NCBI GenBank assembly: GCA_036015235.1
Contig: CP107926.1
Span: forward strand, 1,984,001 to 2,048,000
Origin: Streptomyces sp. NBC_00433
Lineage (GTDB): Bacteria > Actinomycetota > Actinomycetes > Streptomycetales > Streptomycetaceae
Length of the DNA: 64,000 nucleotides
Direction of reading: 5' to 3'
The position numbers and the translations under genes are program-made. Below are positions 1-9,415 of the stretch, in pieces. The first letter of the stretch is position 1; each line of letters begins with the position of its first letter. The notes under the pieces are model-generated. The model worked only from the letters and a program-made list of their open reading frames with translations. It did no database searches and had not been told where the DNA came from.

Positions 1-2322
1 GACCCCGTCGCGGCCGGGCGCCTGGGCGACCCCGCGCCACACGTCGAAGGACGCGCGGGAGGTCGGCGAGAGCAGCAGCAGCGTACGCGGCACCTCGGGC
101 AGCACCATCGGCACCAGGTAGCCGAGGTAGAGGGGGACGACCTCGGCGCCGAGCCGCCGGGAGCGCAGCACCAGCCGGTCGGCGTCCTGGTCGTGCTCGG
201 CGTAGAGGTCGTCCAGGTCGATCCTGGCGTCGACGGGGGCGGTGCTGCTCTCGCCGGGGCAGACGATCTCGTAGTCGGTGAGCCGCCCGTGCAGGTTGAG
301 GTTGGTGGTGGCGGAGCCGGCGGTGATCTCGGCGAAGACCGCGCCGGGCGGCTGCCAGGCGCGGAGCGTCTCGCGCAGCCGCCCGGTCAGGCCGCCGTCG
401 CCGTCTGCTCCCGCTTCGTCGTCGAAGCAGTGGGTGAAGCGGGTGAAGGGGAAGGACAGGCCGCCGTAGGAGTTGTTGAGCACCACCAGCGGGTCGCCGG
501 GACGGCGGGCGAGCTGGAGGAAGTGGCTGTGCGGGGCGAACGACTGCCCAAGCGCCTCCAGTTCGCCGCTGACCGCGGCCACCAGGTCCTCGCCGAGCCG
601 GAGTTCGGCTTCGCCCTCGGGGTGGGCGGCCCACAGCTCGCGCATCCGGCCGGTGAATTCGGCGCGGGCCTTGTCGAGGGCGGCGACCTCCGGCATGCCC
701 AGCCAGTTCTCCTCCGGGGCGTGGCCGCCGTCCGCCGCCCAGGGCGACTTCAGCGAGGTGAACTGCAGATACTGCGTGAAGATGTCCTCGTGGAAGTCGT
801 GCACGAGCCGCAGCAGGTCGTCGCAGCGCCCGCCGCGCCCGTAGCGGGCCAGGAAGAAGCCCTTCAGGGTGAGCCGTTGGGGCAGCGCCACGTCGAAGGC
901 GGGCATCATGCCGGTGAGCGCGTGCAGCGGGGCGGCGGCCAGCTCCGTCCACTCCTCCAGGTCGGCGGCGACCTGCTCCTCGCGTACGTCCTCGTAGAGC
1001 AGCGTCTGCGGCAGTGACGGGGCCGCCGCGCCGAGGTCGGTCTGCAGGGCGAGGAGGTCGCGGCGCAGGTCGGCCAGCAGGGCGCGGCGGTCGGCGACGC
1101 CGGCGTGCCGGTAGCGGTCGACGCAGGAGGCGGGGCCTTCGAGGCGGTCGGCGACGTCGGCGGCCCAGCCGCGGTCCAGCGTCCGTAGCGCGCCGCGGAA
1201 GGCGTGCAGCGGGTCGGCGGTGTGCACGTCGGTCGCCAGGCCGGTCATCTGCAGGATCTCCAGGTCGAGCAGGGTCGCGGCATAGTGCGCGGCCTGCTCT
1301 CCCGTCGAGCCGGTCTCGGTGGTCAGCCAGCCGGTCAACTCGGCATAGCGCAGCCGCGGCCGGTCGCGGAAGAGGGCGGTCAGCCGCTCCAGGGTGCCGC
1401 TGTTGCGCAGGAAGAACAGCCGGTCGTGGGCGGCGTCGAAGCTGACGGCGGCGCTGTCGTCGCCTGCGGTGACCGAGCGGCGGACATAGCGGATGCGGTC
1501 CTCGTCCAGCTCCCAGCCCGCGGGCAGGGTGACGAACAGGTCGTCGCGGCGGGCGGGTTCGGCGGCGATCAGCTCGGCGAGCCTGGCCAGCACCACGACG
1601 TTGAGCCGGGGGTGGCTGGTCCAGGTCTCGCCGGTGCGCACCTCGGGTCCCGTGTCGCCGAAGGTGCCCTCGGCGATGGCGGTGAAGGTGCTGAAGGGGC
1701 TGGTCTTGCAGGCGGTCCGGTAGAGATACGCCAGCAGCGAGCGCTCCTTCTTCCTGGCCCGCTTGTCCGGGACCGGCGCGCGGTCGGCGATGAAGGCGTC
1801 GAGCTGGCCGTCGAGGGTCGGCGAGGCCAGCGCGAGGGCGAGCCGCAGCCGGTCCTCACCGGCGAGGCCGCGCAATTCGGCGCGGCTCGCGGCGATTTCG
1901 CGCTCCAGCAGCGGGCCGCCCGCGCCCCGCAGCTCTTCGAGCCGCAGCCGGGCGTCGAGCCAGCCGGCGAGCAGGTCCCCGGTGCCGCCGCCGAGCCCGG
2001 CGGCCAACGCGCGTACCGCGTCCGGGTCGCGGGGCAGCCGGTCGTTGAAGACCTGGCGGCGCAGCGCGAGTACGGCCCTGCGGTCCGCGCCGTCCTCGGT
2101 GGCCTTGACCAGCACCGTCAGCGGGTCGCTCAACTCGGCGGCGACCGAGGCGAGTCGCTGCTCGGCGGCCAGCACCTCGTCGGCCCAGCGCCGGGCGCCG
2201 GGGCTGCGCAGCCGGTGCACGGCCGACACCGGCAGACCCGCCACCCGCAGCATGAAGCGGCGGTGCAGCAGCCAGCTCCGGGGGCTGTCCCCCGTGTCCT
2301 GCGCGGCGGCGTTGACGCTCAT
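1..2322 (-). CDS. LanB-type lantibiotic/thiopeptide dehydratase, N-terminal part (cut by window edge)
   Basis: 774 codons are visible and the frame is still open at base 1, so the C-terminus lies outside. The family signature KTSPFSTFTAIAEG stands near residue 200 and the rest follows the lantibiotic dehydratase N-terminal (glutamylation) domain. That domain uses glutamyl-tRNA to activate Ser/Thr, which are then eliminated to dehydroalanine/dehydrobutyrine. The ATG at 2322 has an AAAGGAG ribosome site four bases upstream. It is the last visible gene of a leftward operon, 62 bases after the SagB-type oxidase. With YcaO, E1-like and SagB neighbours it fits a thiopeptide or linear azole peptide pathway rather than a plain lanthipeptide. 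Whether the glutamate-elimination domain is fused or separate cannot be seen. Confidence 0.9.
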   Translation of the reverse strand, partial: MSVNAAAQDTGDSPRSWLLHRRFMLRVAGLPVSAVHRLRSPGARRWADEVLAAEQRLASVAAELSDPLTVLVKATEDGADRRAVLALRRQVFNDRLPRDPDAVRALAAGLGGGTGDLLAGWLDARLRLEELRGAGGPLLEREIAASRAELRGLAGEDRLRLALALASPTLDGQLDAFIADRAPVPDKRARKKERSLLAYLYRTACKTSPFSTFTAIAEGTFGDTGPEVRTGETWTSHPRLNVVVLARLAELIAAEPARRDDLFVTLPAGWELDEDRIRYVRRSVTAGDDSAAVSFDAAHDRLFFLRNSGTLERLTALFRDRPRLRYAELTGWLTTETGSTGEQAAHYAATLLDLEILQMTGLATDVHTADPLHAFRGALRTLDRGWAADVADRLEGPASCVDRYRHAGVADRRALLADLRRDLLALQTDLGAAAPSLPQTLLYEDVREEQVAADLEEWTELAAAPLHALTGMMPAFDVALPQRLTLKGFFLARYGRGGRCDDLLRLVHDFHEDIFTQYLQFTSLKSPWAADGGHAPEENWLGMPEVAALDKARAEFTGRMRELWAAHPEGEAELRLGEDLVAAVSGELEALGQSFAPHSHFLQLARRPGDPLVVLNNSYGGLSFPFTRFTHCFDDEAGADGDGGLTGRLRETLRAWQPPGAVFAEITAGSATTNLNLHGRLTDYEIVCPGESSTAPVDARIDLDDLYAEHDQDADRLVLRSRRLGAEVVPLYLGYLVPMVLPEVPRTLLLLSPTSRASFDVWRGVAQAPGRDGV

Positions 2323-2384
2323 GCCGCTCCTTTCTGTCCGTTCCTTCGGTGGATCCGTGCCCGCCATGGGGTGTGCCGGGCCCT

Positions 2385-3971
2385 TCAGGCGATCTCGTAG
2401 CGGAAGTCGGCGGGGCGGGGGCGCTCGTGGCCGATCATCATGATCAGCAGCGGCACCTCGCCGGTCTCCTCCAGCGCCAGCTCCTCGGTGAAGGAGATCG
2501 CGTCGAAGCCCAGCGCCACCCCGCAGGACAGGCCCGCGGCGGCCGAAGCGGTGTAGACGGCCTGCGAGATGCCGCCGATCACCGCGTTGACCAGGCGGTA
2601 TCCCCGGTCGCCCACGGCGTCGAGCACGGCTGTGGTCCGGGCCACGGGCACGATCACGGCCGCGGCCTGCTCCAGGTTGTAGTTGGCCAGGAAGTAGTTG
2701 CGCTGGAGGAAACCGCCCGGCGCCCCGGCCGCGACCAGCCGCAGCGAGCCGTCGGCGCGGTCGTAGAGGTAGCTGCCGGGCTCGACGTCCGCCACGTGGT
2801 TGACGAAGACGTACGCCCGGCTGAGGCGGGCGCCGCCCGGGGTCTCCGTGTCGCTGTCGAGGGTGCCCGCCGCGTCGACGGCGGCCAGCACGGTGGACAG
2901 CGCGTCGGCGGGCAGCGGTGTCGTCGCCTGGAAGCGGCCGAAGCTGCTGCGCCTGGCCCGCAGCGCGGCGCCGACCGGGGTGTCCAGATCCCGCGGTTCG
3001 GGCAGCGCGGTCCGCTCGCCGCCCGCGGGCACGGGCAGCGCGAGCGCGCCGTCCAGGGCCCCGGCGGGCGGCCGTCGAGCGGCGCCGTCGAGCGTCGCGG
3101 CATGCATGCGGCGTACGGTCTCGAAGGTCATCGTCGTCCGCGACCGCTCCTGGTCGGCATACCGCACCTGGGGCGGTACGGCCGCGGGCGGCGCCGTCAC
3201 CGCGGGCCGCTCCCAGCTGAGCGGGACCACCGCGAAGACGCCCTCCTCGTCCTCGTCCAGGCCCAGCAGCCGGCCCAGCCTGGCCTCGTCGAACCACAGC
3301 GCGGGCCCGATGTGCAGCCCGCGCGCCCTGGCCCAGATCCGCCAGGTCTCCAGCAGTGCGCCGGTGTCCATCGTCACGACGTGGTAGCTGAAGCTGTTGT
3401 ATTTGAAGGCGTTCTGCCAGAAGCGCACGCCGAGGACCAGGAACTGGTCGTAGGCCGCCAGGGCCTCGCCGGCCGCGGCGCGCACCTCGGCCGTCACGTC
3501 GCCGGCCAGCAGCCGGCGCAGGTCGTGGTGGGGCGTGGAGTAGTAGTAGACGCCCGGCGTCAGCGGTCCTGAGGGCCCGGCCACCCAGTGCACGCCCACC
3601 GGGTAGAGGCCGCCGCCCGATGCGGTGCCGCGCGACCAGTTGGCCTGGGTGTACATCGGCAGGGTGCCCAGGTCGGAGTTGGCCTGCACGGCGAGCCTGC
3701 GGCCGACCAGGCCGTAGGACTCCTGGAGCATCCCGGCGAGCAGCGGCAGCGTGAAGGCCCCGGTGCCGCGCGGCCCGAACAGGCCGCGCTGCACGGTCGC
3801 TCCGTCCCCGGCCGGGAGGTCGGCGGCCTGCGGCAGCGGGAAGGCCTCGGCGCCGGGGAAGTGCTTGCCCTTGCGCGGACGGTCGGCCCAGTCGGGCACG
3901 AAGTCGGCCGGCTCCATGGGATACCTGCCGCGCCGGACGATGGCGGTCGCGTACTCATGGGCGAATCCCAC
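2385..3971 (-). CDS. SagB/ThcOx-type azoline dehydrogenase
   Basis: A 528-residue protein of the FMN nitroreductase-like McbC/SagB family, which oxidises thiazolines/oxazolines to thiazoles/oxazoles in azole-containing RiPPs. It has the double-domain layout. The N-terminal half contains GGGLYPVGVHW and a YYYSTPHHDL segment. The C-terminal half contains RRSSFGRF, a segment reading GSYLYDRADGSLRLV, and a GGISQAVYTASAAAGL helix before the C-terminus. The start is GTG at 3971 with AGAGGAAA eight bases upstream; the ATG at 3958 is in another frame. It sits 46 bases after the YcaO gene and 62 before the dehydratase gene, in the same operon. The family assignment is firm; the substrate peptide is unknown. 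Confidence 0.93.
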   Translation of the reverse strand: MGFAHEYATAIVRRGRYPMEPADFVPDWADRPRKGKHFPGAEAFPLPQAADLPAGDGATVQRGLFGPRGTGAFTLPLLAGMLQESYGLVGRRLAVQANSDLGTLPMYTQANWSRGTASGGGLYPVGVHWVAGPSGPLTPGVYYYSTPHHDLRRLLAGDVTAEVRAAAGEALAAYDQFLVLGVRFWQNAFKYNSFSYHVVTMDTGALLETWRIWARARGLHIGPALWFDEARLGRLLGLDEDEEGVFAVVPLSWERPAVTAPPAAVPPQVRYADQERSRTTMTFETVRRMHAATLDGAARRPPAGALDGALALPVPAGGERTALPEPRDLDTPVGAALRARRSSFGRFQATTPLPADALSTVLAAVDAAGTLDSDTETPGGARLSRAYVFVNHVADVEPGSYLYDRADGSLRLVAAGAPGGFLQRNYFLANYNLEQAAAVIVPVARTTAVLDAVGDRGYRLVNAVIGGISQAVYTASAAAGLSCGVALGFDAISFTEELALEETGEVPLLIMMIGHERPRPADFRYEIA

Positions 3972-4017
3972 GGGCGTTTCCTCTCTGTGCGTCTGCTTGA
4001 TGCCGGCGGGGCTCGGC

Positions 4018-6018
4018 TCAGGGGAAGGGGTGCGGGGCCGGGTTGAGGTCCGCGGCGGTCAGGTCGCGGTCGAACAGGCCCGCTTCACGCAGCGCGGTGC
4101 GGGTCCTGGGCAGGTGGCGGGCGCGCTGGCGGCGCCAGCCGAAGTCGATCGGCAGCAGTCCCGGCACGATCACCCCGGCGGTGTGGAAGCCGAGTTCGCG
4201 CTGCTCGGGCATGGTCTGGTCGATGACGACGACGTCGAATCCGGCCTTCGCGACCGCGGCGACGCAGGCGGCGACGTCGTCACCGAGGTCGTCGCCGGGC
4301 GGCAGGGTGCCGGGGCCGGTCGACGGCAGGTCGGCCAGGGCGACGCGCGGGCGCTCCGCGCGCAGCAGGAAGTCGGCGTGCGCGGCCATGTCGGGCAGGC
4401 CGTAGAGCAGCGGGTGGTCGTGCAGCACCAGCACCTGGTCGAAGTCGGCGGCCAGTGACCGCAGCCGGGACTCGTCGCGGGCGGTCCTGCGCCGCAGGTT
4501 CACCGCGTCGGTGGCGATCTCGCACAGCCCGGCCGCGAGCGCCGCCTCCGGGTCGAGCCCGGCGCCCGCCCCGAAGCACAGGCGGCCGAGGCCGCCGTCG
4601 ACCCGCTCGGCCACCGCGGTGACCACCGGGATCGGGAAGGTGATCCGGGTGTCGAAGAAGCGGGCGCGGTAGCCGTACATCGCGAGCCGGTCGATCATCG
4701 CGCGGGTCTGCGCGCCGCGGGTGCCGCTGATGTCGATCTCGGGCAGCGGCGCCCTGCCGTACCAGGCGAGGAGGAACGCGTCGCGCTCGACGACCTCCAT
4801 GAGGCCGAAGTAGACGGCCTCGGCCAGACTCCCGCCGGAGGCACAGCCGTTGGAGCTCTCCTGCACGAAGCGGTGCCGGAGCCCGCCGGGGGCGTGGTAG
4901 TAGGCGAGGATCTCCGGTACGAGCACCGGGTGTTCGTCGCGCAGCGACCAGCCCCACACCCAGGGGATCGGGCGGGCCGGGTCGAAAGGGTGGACGCCGG
5001 GCTCGGCGCGGTGGAAGTCCTCCGTGTAGAGCCCGCAGGCACGCGGGTCCACCACGGCTTCTTCCGCGGCGAGTTCGTCGTAGGACGCGACGACCGTGGT
5101 GCGCTTGCCGCGCGGGCGCATACCGGCGAAGCGCTCAAGCCCTTCGAGCAGGCCGACGCGCTCGCTGGAGCGGTAGCGGGGGGTGTGGCCGCCCCAGAAG
5201 CACTCCCGCAGGTAGTCGCCCGAGCGCAGCAGGAACGACCCGACGGTCGAGGACGTGGACGCCGAGATCAGGTCGGGCACCACGGAGGGCCCGAGCATGC
5301 CGGCCGCCGGGTTCACGAACGCCTCGAAGGGCACGTCGTAGTCGTCGGCGGGCCGCGCCCTGAAGACGTCGGGGGCGGCCTTGGGCGCCGGCGCGAAGCT
5401 GATCCGCGCGTCCTCCGCCGTGTCCGCGGGCCGTACGCCGCAGCGCGGGCACTCGGCGTCCGGCACGAAGGCGAAGCGGGTGACGCGGAGCGTCTCGGCG
5501 TCCACGAGGAAGGCGTACGGCAACCGCCCGCCGCCCGCCGCCCGCCCCGCCCGCTCCCGATGCGCCGCGATCAGCGCGGCCACCCCGTCGACCCCGAAGC
5601 CCGCCTCCGGCGCCCCGACGGCCCGCGTCTCGACCCCGGTCTCCAACGCCTCCCGCAAGGCCCGCACCCGCACGCCCTGCCACCGCCGCGCCAGACACCG
5701 CGCGCACCCCGCCCCGCCATCGGCCGCGTACGGCCCGACGAGGACGAGATGCCCGTACCGGTAAACCCCGACGGCGGCGTCCTCCTCCCCCTCACCACCG
5801 ACGGCCAACTCGTCCCGCACCCCGAGCGCACCGACGACGACATCGCCCGGGGCCGCGAACGTCCGCAGGCTCAGCGCGAGTTGCCGGGCGAAGCGAGCGC
5901 ACTCCGCCGCGAGCGGACCGGCGTGGCCGACGCGGACGGCGGGAAGCGGGGGCGCCCCTTCCGCAGGGGGCCCGCCGGGCGCTGCGGGGGTGTCAGGCGA
6001 GCTGACCGGGGTGGTCAT
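4018..6018 (-). CDS. YcaO-domain azoline cyclodehydratase (TOMM biosynthesis)
   Basis: A 666-residue YcaO protein: ATP-dependent cyclisation of Cys/Ser/Thr side chains onto the peptide backbone to form azolines. Visible family features are the ISASTSSTVGSFLLRSGDYLRE segment around residue 250, ESSNGCASGGSLAEA (glycine-rich, conserved in YcaO), GLMEVVERDAFLL, and a C-terminus ending NPAPHPFP, the proline-rich tail typical of azoline-forming YcaO enzymes. The frame is open far upstream, but the real start is the ATG at 6018, which shares its A with the stop of the preceding E1-like gene (TGATG). This indicates translational coupling of the two cyclodehydratase partners. A CPRCG motif near residue 165 may bind metal. 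Confidence 0.93.
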   Translation of the reverse strand: MTTPVSSPDTPAAPGGPPAEGAPPLPAVRVGHAGPLAAECARFARQLALSLRTFAAPGDVVVGALGVRDELAVGGEGEEDAAVGVYRYGHLVLVGPYAADGGAGCARCLARRWQGVRVRALREALETGVETRAVGAPEAGFGVDGVAALIAAHRERAGRAAGGGRLPYAFLVDAETLRVTRFAFVPDAECPRCGVRPADTAEDARISFAPAPKAAPDVFRARPADDYDVPFEAFVNPAAGMLGPSVVPDLISASTSSTVGSFLLRSGDYLRECFWGGHTPRYRSSERVGLLEGLERFAGMRPRGKRTTVVASYDELAAEEAVVDPRACGLYTEDFHRAEPGVHPFDPARPIPWVWGWSLRDEHPVLVPEILAYYHAPGGLRHRFVQESSNGCASGGSLAEAVYFGLMEVVERDAFLLAWYGRAPLPEIDISGTRGAQTRAMIDRLAMYGYRARFFDTRITFPIPVVTAVAERVDGGLGRLCFGAGAGLDPEAALAAGLCEIATDAVNLRRRTARDESRLRSLAADFDQVLVLHDHPLLYGLPDMAAHADFLLRAERPRVALADLPSTGPGTLPPGDDLGDDVAACVAAVAKAGFDVVVIDQTMPEQRELGFHTAGVIVPGLLPIDFGWRRQRARHLPRTRTALREAGLFDRDLTAADLNPAPHPFP

Positions 6019-8288
6019 CAGCGGGCCTCGGGGGTGGTCAGGAGGATGCGGGTGGTGTGGAGGTGGCCGGTGGCGAGGTCGGGGGTGGGGGTGGGGGACG
6101 CCAGGGCGTCGCGGCCGGTGGCGCGGAGGGCGGCCGCGACGGTCGGCCAGTCGGTGGCCGCGGGGGTGGTGGGCTCGGCGGTCGCGGTGAGGGTGGACGG
6201 GGCCAGGTCGGCGAGGAGGGGGTCGCCGAGGTCGGGGGCGCCGCCGGTCTGGACGGCGCCGAGCAGGTCGCGTACCGCGGCGAGTACGGCGTCGCGCCGG
6301 CGCAGGCCCGCGGCAACCGCCCAGCGGGGGCTGCCCGTTGCCGGGTCGGCGGTCCGCGCGAGGACCACCGGGAGGACGCTCTCCCCCAGGTCCAGGATCT
6401 CCAGGTCGGTGCCGAGTCCGGCGGCGGAGCGGAGCAGGAAGGTGATCTCGGCGTCGTCGCCGTCCAGCGCTTCCGGTGCGATCCGGCCGACGGTGAGCGT
6501 GCCGCCGAGCGCCCTGCGCAGGGCGTCGTGGGCGAGTGCGGTCCGCAGGCCGCGGGCCACCGCGGCGGCCGGGGTCGCACCCGCGCCCGTACCGGCGGAG
6601 GTCGGCTCGACGATACGGGCCTGGTTGTCGGGCCCGAAGGGGCGCAGCGCCGCCGCGGGCACGAGCAGGGTCTCCCCGCTGAGCAGCGAGGTCGCGGGGC
6701 ACCAGCGCGCGATCAGCTCGGCGGGGGTGCCGAGCCCCGACGCGATGCTCAGCCGGGCCGGTTCGACCGTGCGCCACTTGCCGCGCGCGGCCTCCAACTC
6801 GGCCCCGGTCAGCGCCTGCTGGACGGGCACCACGCGCTCGACGTAGACCTCGGCCGCGCGGTGCAGCGCCCGCAGCCGCGCCCCGGCGACATGGTGCACG
6901 TCGAAGGCGGTGACCTCGCGCCGCACCCGGTGCCCGGTGCCGAGCACCACCGTGCTGACCTTCAACGGCGTCTGCGCCCAGTCCTCGTCGGCGTAGGCGG
7001 CGAAGACGCCGGCCCGGGGCTGCACGAGCACCGCCCGGCTGGAAATCTCGGCGAGCGCGGCCTGCGCGGCATCCTCCTCCGCGGCGCCGTCCCCGACCGG
7101 GCCGCCCAGCGGCGACACCGCCCCGGCGGACCCGGACGCGCCCGCGGCCTGCTCCTCCGGCGACGCCAGGTCGGCCAGCAGGACGGTCTCCTCCGCTGTC
7201 TGCGGCGCCGCCGCGCAGTGCGGGCAGCGCGGGTGCGGCAGCAGGGGCTCCGCCGTGGTGTCGAGGGAGTCGGTGTGCTGGATGAGCAGCTGGTTCTCGG
7301 TCTCCGCGGGCAGCACACCGGTGGTGCGGCGGAAGACCTCGTAGCCGAGGAGGTTGCCGATCATCGCCGCGAGGGGCCCGCCGACCGCGGGGGCGGCCGG
7401 GTCGCGGGGTCCGGCGGGGGACACCGCGCTCCAGACGTCCGCGGCGGCGCCCGCGTCGCCGTTCGTGCCGAGGCGGAGGGCCGCGCAGGTCCAACAGCCC
7501 GCGGCGCCGCGGGACATGAGCGGGCCGATCACCACGGAGTCGCCGAAGGGCCAGGCGGGGAGCAGGAGTCGGCCGGCCGGGATGCCGGCGTCGAGGAGGG
7601 CGGCGAGCCTGCGGGGTGCGTCGGCGCCGGTGACCAGCACCATGTCGTAGCCGTCGAGGTCGGGCCATCCGTAGGCGGCCGGGTCGGCGCCCGCGATGGC
7701 GTCGAGCAGGGCGACCTCGGCGGCGCAGCCGGCCTCCCGCAGCGCCGCCGCCTCCGCGGTGACCTCGGCGAAGGCGTTGCCCGGGCGGTCGATGGAGTGG
7801 GGTACGGCGACGGCGGCGCAGCCGTTGCGTATCAGGCTCAGCGCGGCCCAGCGGGCGACCGCGTCGTCGCCGACGACGGCGACCCGGGTGTGCCGGAAGC
7901 GCTGGAAGCGGGCGACCGAGCCGTCGGTGTAGTGGTCGATGTAGTCGACCTGCGCGGCGAAGCGCTCGGCGACGGCGGGGTCGAGCGGCTCGGCGTCGGC
8001 GTCGGCGGGGACGGCGTCCCGCGCGAAACCACGCGCGTAGAGCGTACCGACCAGTCGGACCACCATCTCGCGCTGCTTGTCACCGAGCCCTTCGCAGAGC
8101 GCGGCGACGGTGTGGTCGCCGGTCAGGTGCGGGACCATGATCGTCGCGAAGCGGTAGGCGGACGGCATGACGACGCTGAATCCGCCGCGCGCGTTGTGGA
8201 AGTGCACGCCGGTGGGCGTCTGGGTGTAGAGCACGTCCCGGCGGATCCGCGGCCGGGTGCCGGCGAGTTCGTCGTAGCTGGACACCAT
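6018..8288 (-). CDS. E1/ThiF-like leader-peptide-binding cyclodehydratase partner
   Basis: A 756-residue protein of the TOMM leader-peptide-binding (Ocin-ThiF/cyclodehydratase C) family. Such proteins carry an N-terminal RRE-like winged helix that holds the precursor leader and present it to YcaO. An E1-like Rossmann segment (TRVAVVGDDAVARWAAL) follows near residue 115. Two zinc-type pairs are present, CWTCAALR near residue 255 and CPHCAAAP near 345, as in E1-like scaffolds. The ATG at 8288 is chosen because GGAGG lies ten bases before it. The in-frame GTG at 8297, which overlaps the SARP stop as GTGA, is only one base from that same site. The gap to the SARP gene is five bases. The long C-terminal half resembles no domain I can name with certainty. 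Confidence 0.88.
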   Translation of the reverse strand: MVSSYDELAGTRPRIRRDVLYTQTPTGVHFHNARGGFSVVMPSAYRFATIMVPHLTGDHTVAALCEGLGDKQREMVVRLVGTLYARGFARDAVPADADAEPLDPAVAERFAAQVDYIDHYTDGSVARFQRFRHTRVAVVGDDAVARWAALSLIRNGCAAVAVPHSIDRPGNAFAEVTAEAAALREAGCAAEVALLDAIAGADPAAYGWPDLDGYDMVLVTGADAPRRLAALLDAGIPAGRLLLPAWPFGDSVVIGPLMSRGAAGCWTCAALRLGTNGDAGAAADVWSAVSPAGPRDPAAPAVGGPLAAMIGNLLGYEVFRRTTGVLPAETENQLLIQHTDSLDTTAEPLLPHPRCPHCAAAPQTAEETVLLADLASPEEQAAGASGSAGAVSPLGGPVGDGAAEEDAAQAALAEISSRAVLVQPRAGVFAAYADEDWAQTPLKVSTVVLGTGHRVRREVTAFDVHHVAGARLRALHRAAEVYVERVVPVQQALTGAELEAARGKWRTVEPARLSIASGLGTPAELIARWCPATSLLSGETLLVPAAALRPFGPDNQARIVEPTSAGTGAGATPAAAVARGLRTALAHDALRRALGGTLTVGRIAPEALDGDDAEITFLLRSAAGLGTDLEILDLGESVLPVVLARTADPATGSPRWAVAAGLRRRDAVLAAVRDLLGAVQTGGAPDLGDPLLADLAPSTLTATAEPTTPAATDWPTVAAALRATGRDALASPTPTPDLATGHLHTTRILLTTPEAR

Positions 8289-8293
8289 GTCTG

Positions 8294-9415
8294 TCACGCC
8301 TCCGTGGGGTGCAGTCCTGCGGCGCCGGGCCGCTGCGGTTCTGTGGTGGGGTGCGGGTGCGGCGGCGGGCCCGGGGGGCCGTTCCCGCGGGCCGCGGCGG
8401 CGCGGGTGAAGACCCGCAGCAGTTCGTGGACGCGGTAGAGGCCGCGCGGCCCCTCTTCGAGCAGGCCCGCGCCGACGAGGGCGTCCAGGACGCGCCCGCC
8501 GTCCACGGGTTCGCCGACCACCGGGTCGGCGCCCGGATGCGCGGCGGGCGGCGGCGCCGGGGGCCGGCGCGGCGGTACGGGCTCCCGCCGGCTGGGCGAC
8601 TGGCCGCGCAGAATGGCGAGTTCGAGCCGTTGCAGAGCCGAACCAGGGTCGACACCGAGTGCCTGCGCGAGATACGACTTGAGCCGCCGGTATTCGCCAA
8701 GTGCTTCGGCCCGGCGCCCGGCCCGGTCCAGCGCTTCCATCAACTGTTCGGTGAATCGCTCGTGCAACGGATAGGCACGGGCGGTGGACCAGATGTCGGC
8801 AAGCGCCTCGCGATGCCTGCCGCACTCCAGTTCGAGGTCGAAGACACGCTCGATGGCGCGCAACCACTCCTCCTGGAGCCTCGGCAGTTCGTCGCGGTGC
8901 AGCAGGTCGGAGGGCACATTGGCGAGCAGCGGCGGCTGCCACAGCGCGAGCGCGTCCCGCAGCAGCCGCAGTTCGGCCTCCGGGTCCCCGGTGGCATAGG
9001 CGGCGCCGAGCAGTTCGCGGAAGCGGACCAGGTCGAGCGTGGCGGCGTCCGCGGTGAGCCGGTAACCACCGGGCACGGCCTCGATCATATTGCCGGCGAT
9101 GCCGTACTTGCCGAACAGGCGGCGCAGCCGCAGAACGCAGCTGTGCAGTGCGGACTTGCCCTGAGCGGGGGTTTCCTCACCCCAGATGACGCGTTGCAGG
9201 AAATCCACGGAAACCACGGAGTTGGCATTCAGCAGCAATGCGGCGAGCAACGCCGCAGGTCGCGAGGGCTGAAGCACCACCGATTCACTGCCGTCTGCAA
9301 CCGCCAGCATTCCGAGTACGGTGAACCGCGTATGGTCCGCAGCGCGCGGCTGCGGTCCGGTATTTTCCGTTGGCAATGCAGAACTGTTTTCGAGCGCGTT
9401 GGACAAAACCACCAA
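8294..9415 (-). CDS. SARP-family pathway activator with a degenerate C-terminal tail
   Basis: A 373-residue regulator. Residues about 30-125 form the winged-helix DNA-binding domain (FTVLGMLAV..., SVVSVDFLQRVIWGEE, HSCVLRLRRLF, VPGGYRL). A bacterial transcriptional activator (BTAD) helical domain follows to about residue 275 (DLVRFRELL, HERFTEQLMEALDRAGRRAEAL). After a proline-rich linker, residues about 300-345 read like the winged helix that follows the NB-ARC domain in AfsR-type proteins (GRVLDALVGAGLLEE, YRVHELLRVF), but no nucleotide-binding domain is present. It heads the RiPP operon and probably activates it. The start is uncertain: TTG at 9415, GTG at 9412 and TTG at 9406 are in frame and none has a strong ribosome site. 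Confidence 0.85.
   Translation of the reverse strand: MVVLSNALENSSALPTENTGPQPRAADHTRFTVLGMLAVADGSESVVLQPSRPAALLAALLLNANSVVSVDFLQRVIWGEETPAQGKSALHSCVLRLRRLFGKYGIAGNMIEAVPGGYRLTADAATLDLVRFRELLGAAYATGDPEAELRLLRDALALWQPPLLANVPSDLLHRDELPRLQEEWLRAIERVFDLELECGRHREALADIWSTARAYPLHERFTEQLMEALDRAGRRAEALGEYRRLKSYLAQALGVDPGSALQRLELAILRGQSPSRREPVPPRRPPAPPPAAHPGADPVVGEPVDGGRVLDALVGAGLLEEGPRGLYRVHELLRVFTRAAAARGNGPPGPPPHPHPTTEPQRPGAAGLHPTEA

Noticed and set aside
4873..6846. Long rightward open frame (657 codons) opposite the YcaO and E1-like genes
   Set aside because: Arg/Gly/Pro-rich shadow of the leftward coding region created by GC-rich third positions; no ribosome site or family pattern.
6057..8438. Rightward 793-codon open frame opposite the E1-like gene
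   Set aside because: Same GC-driven antisense artefact; Gly/Val/Arg composition and no recognisable domain.
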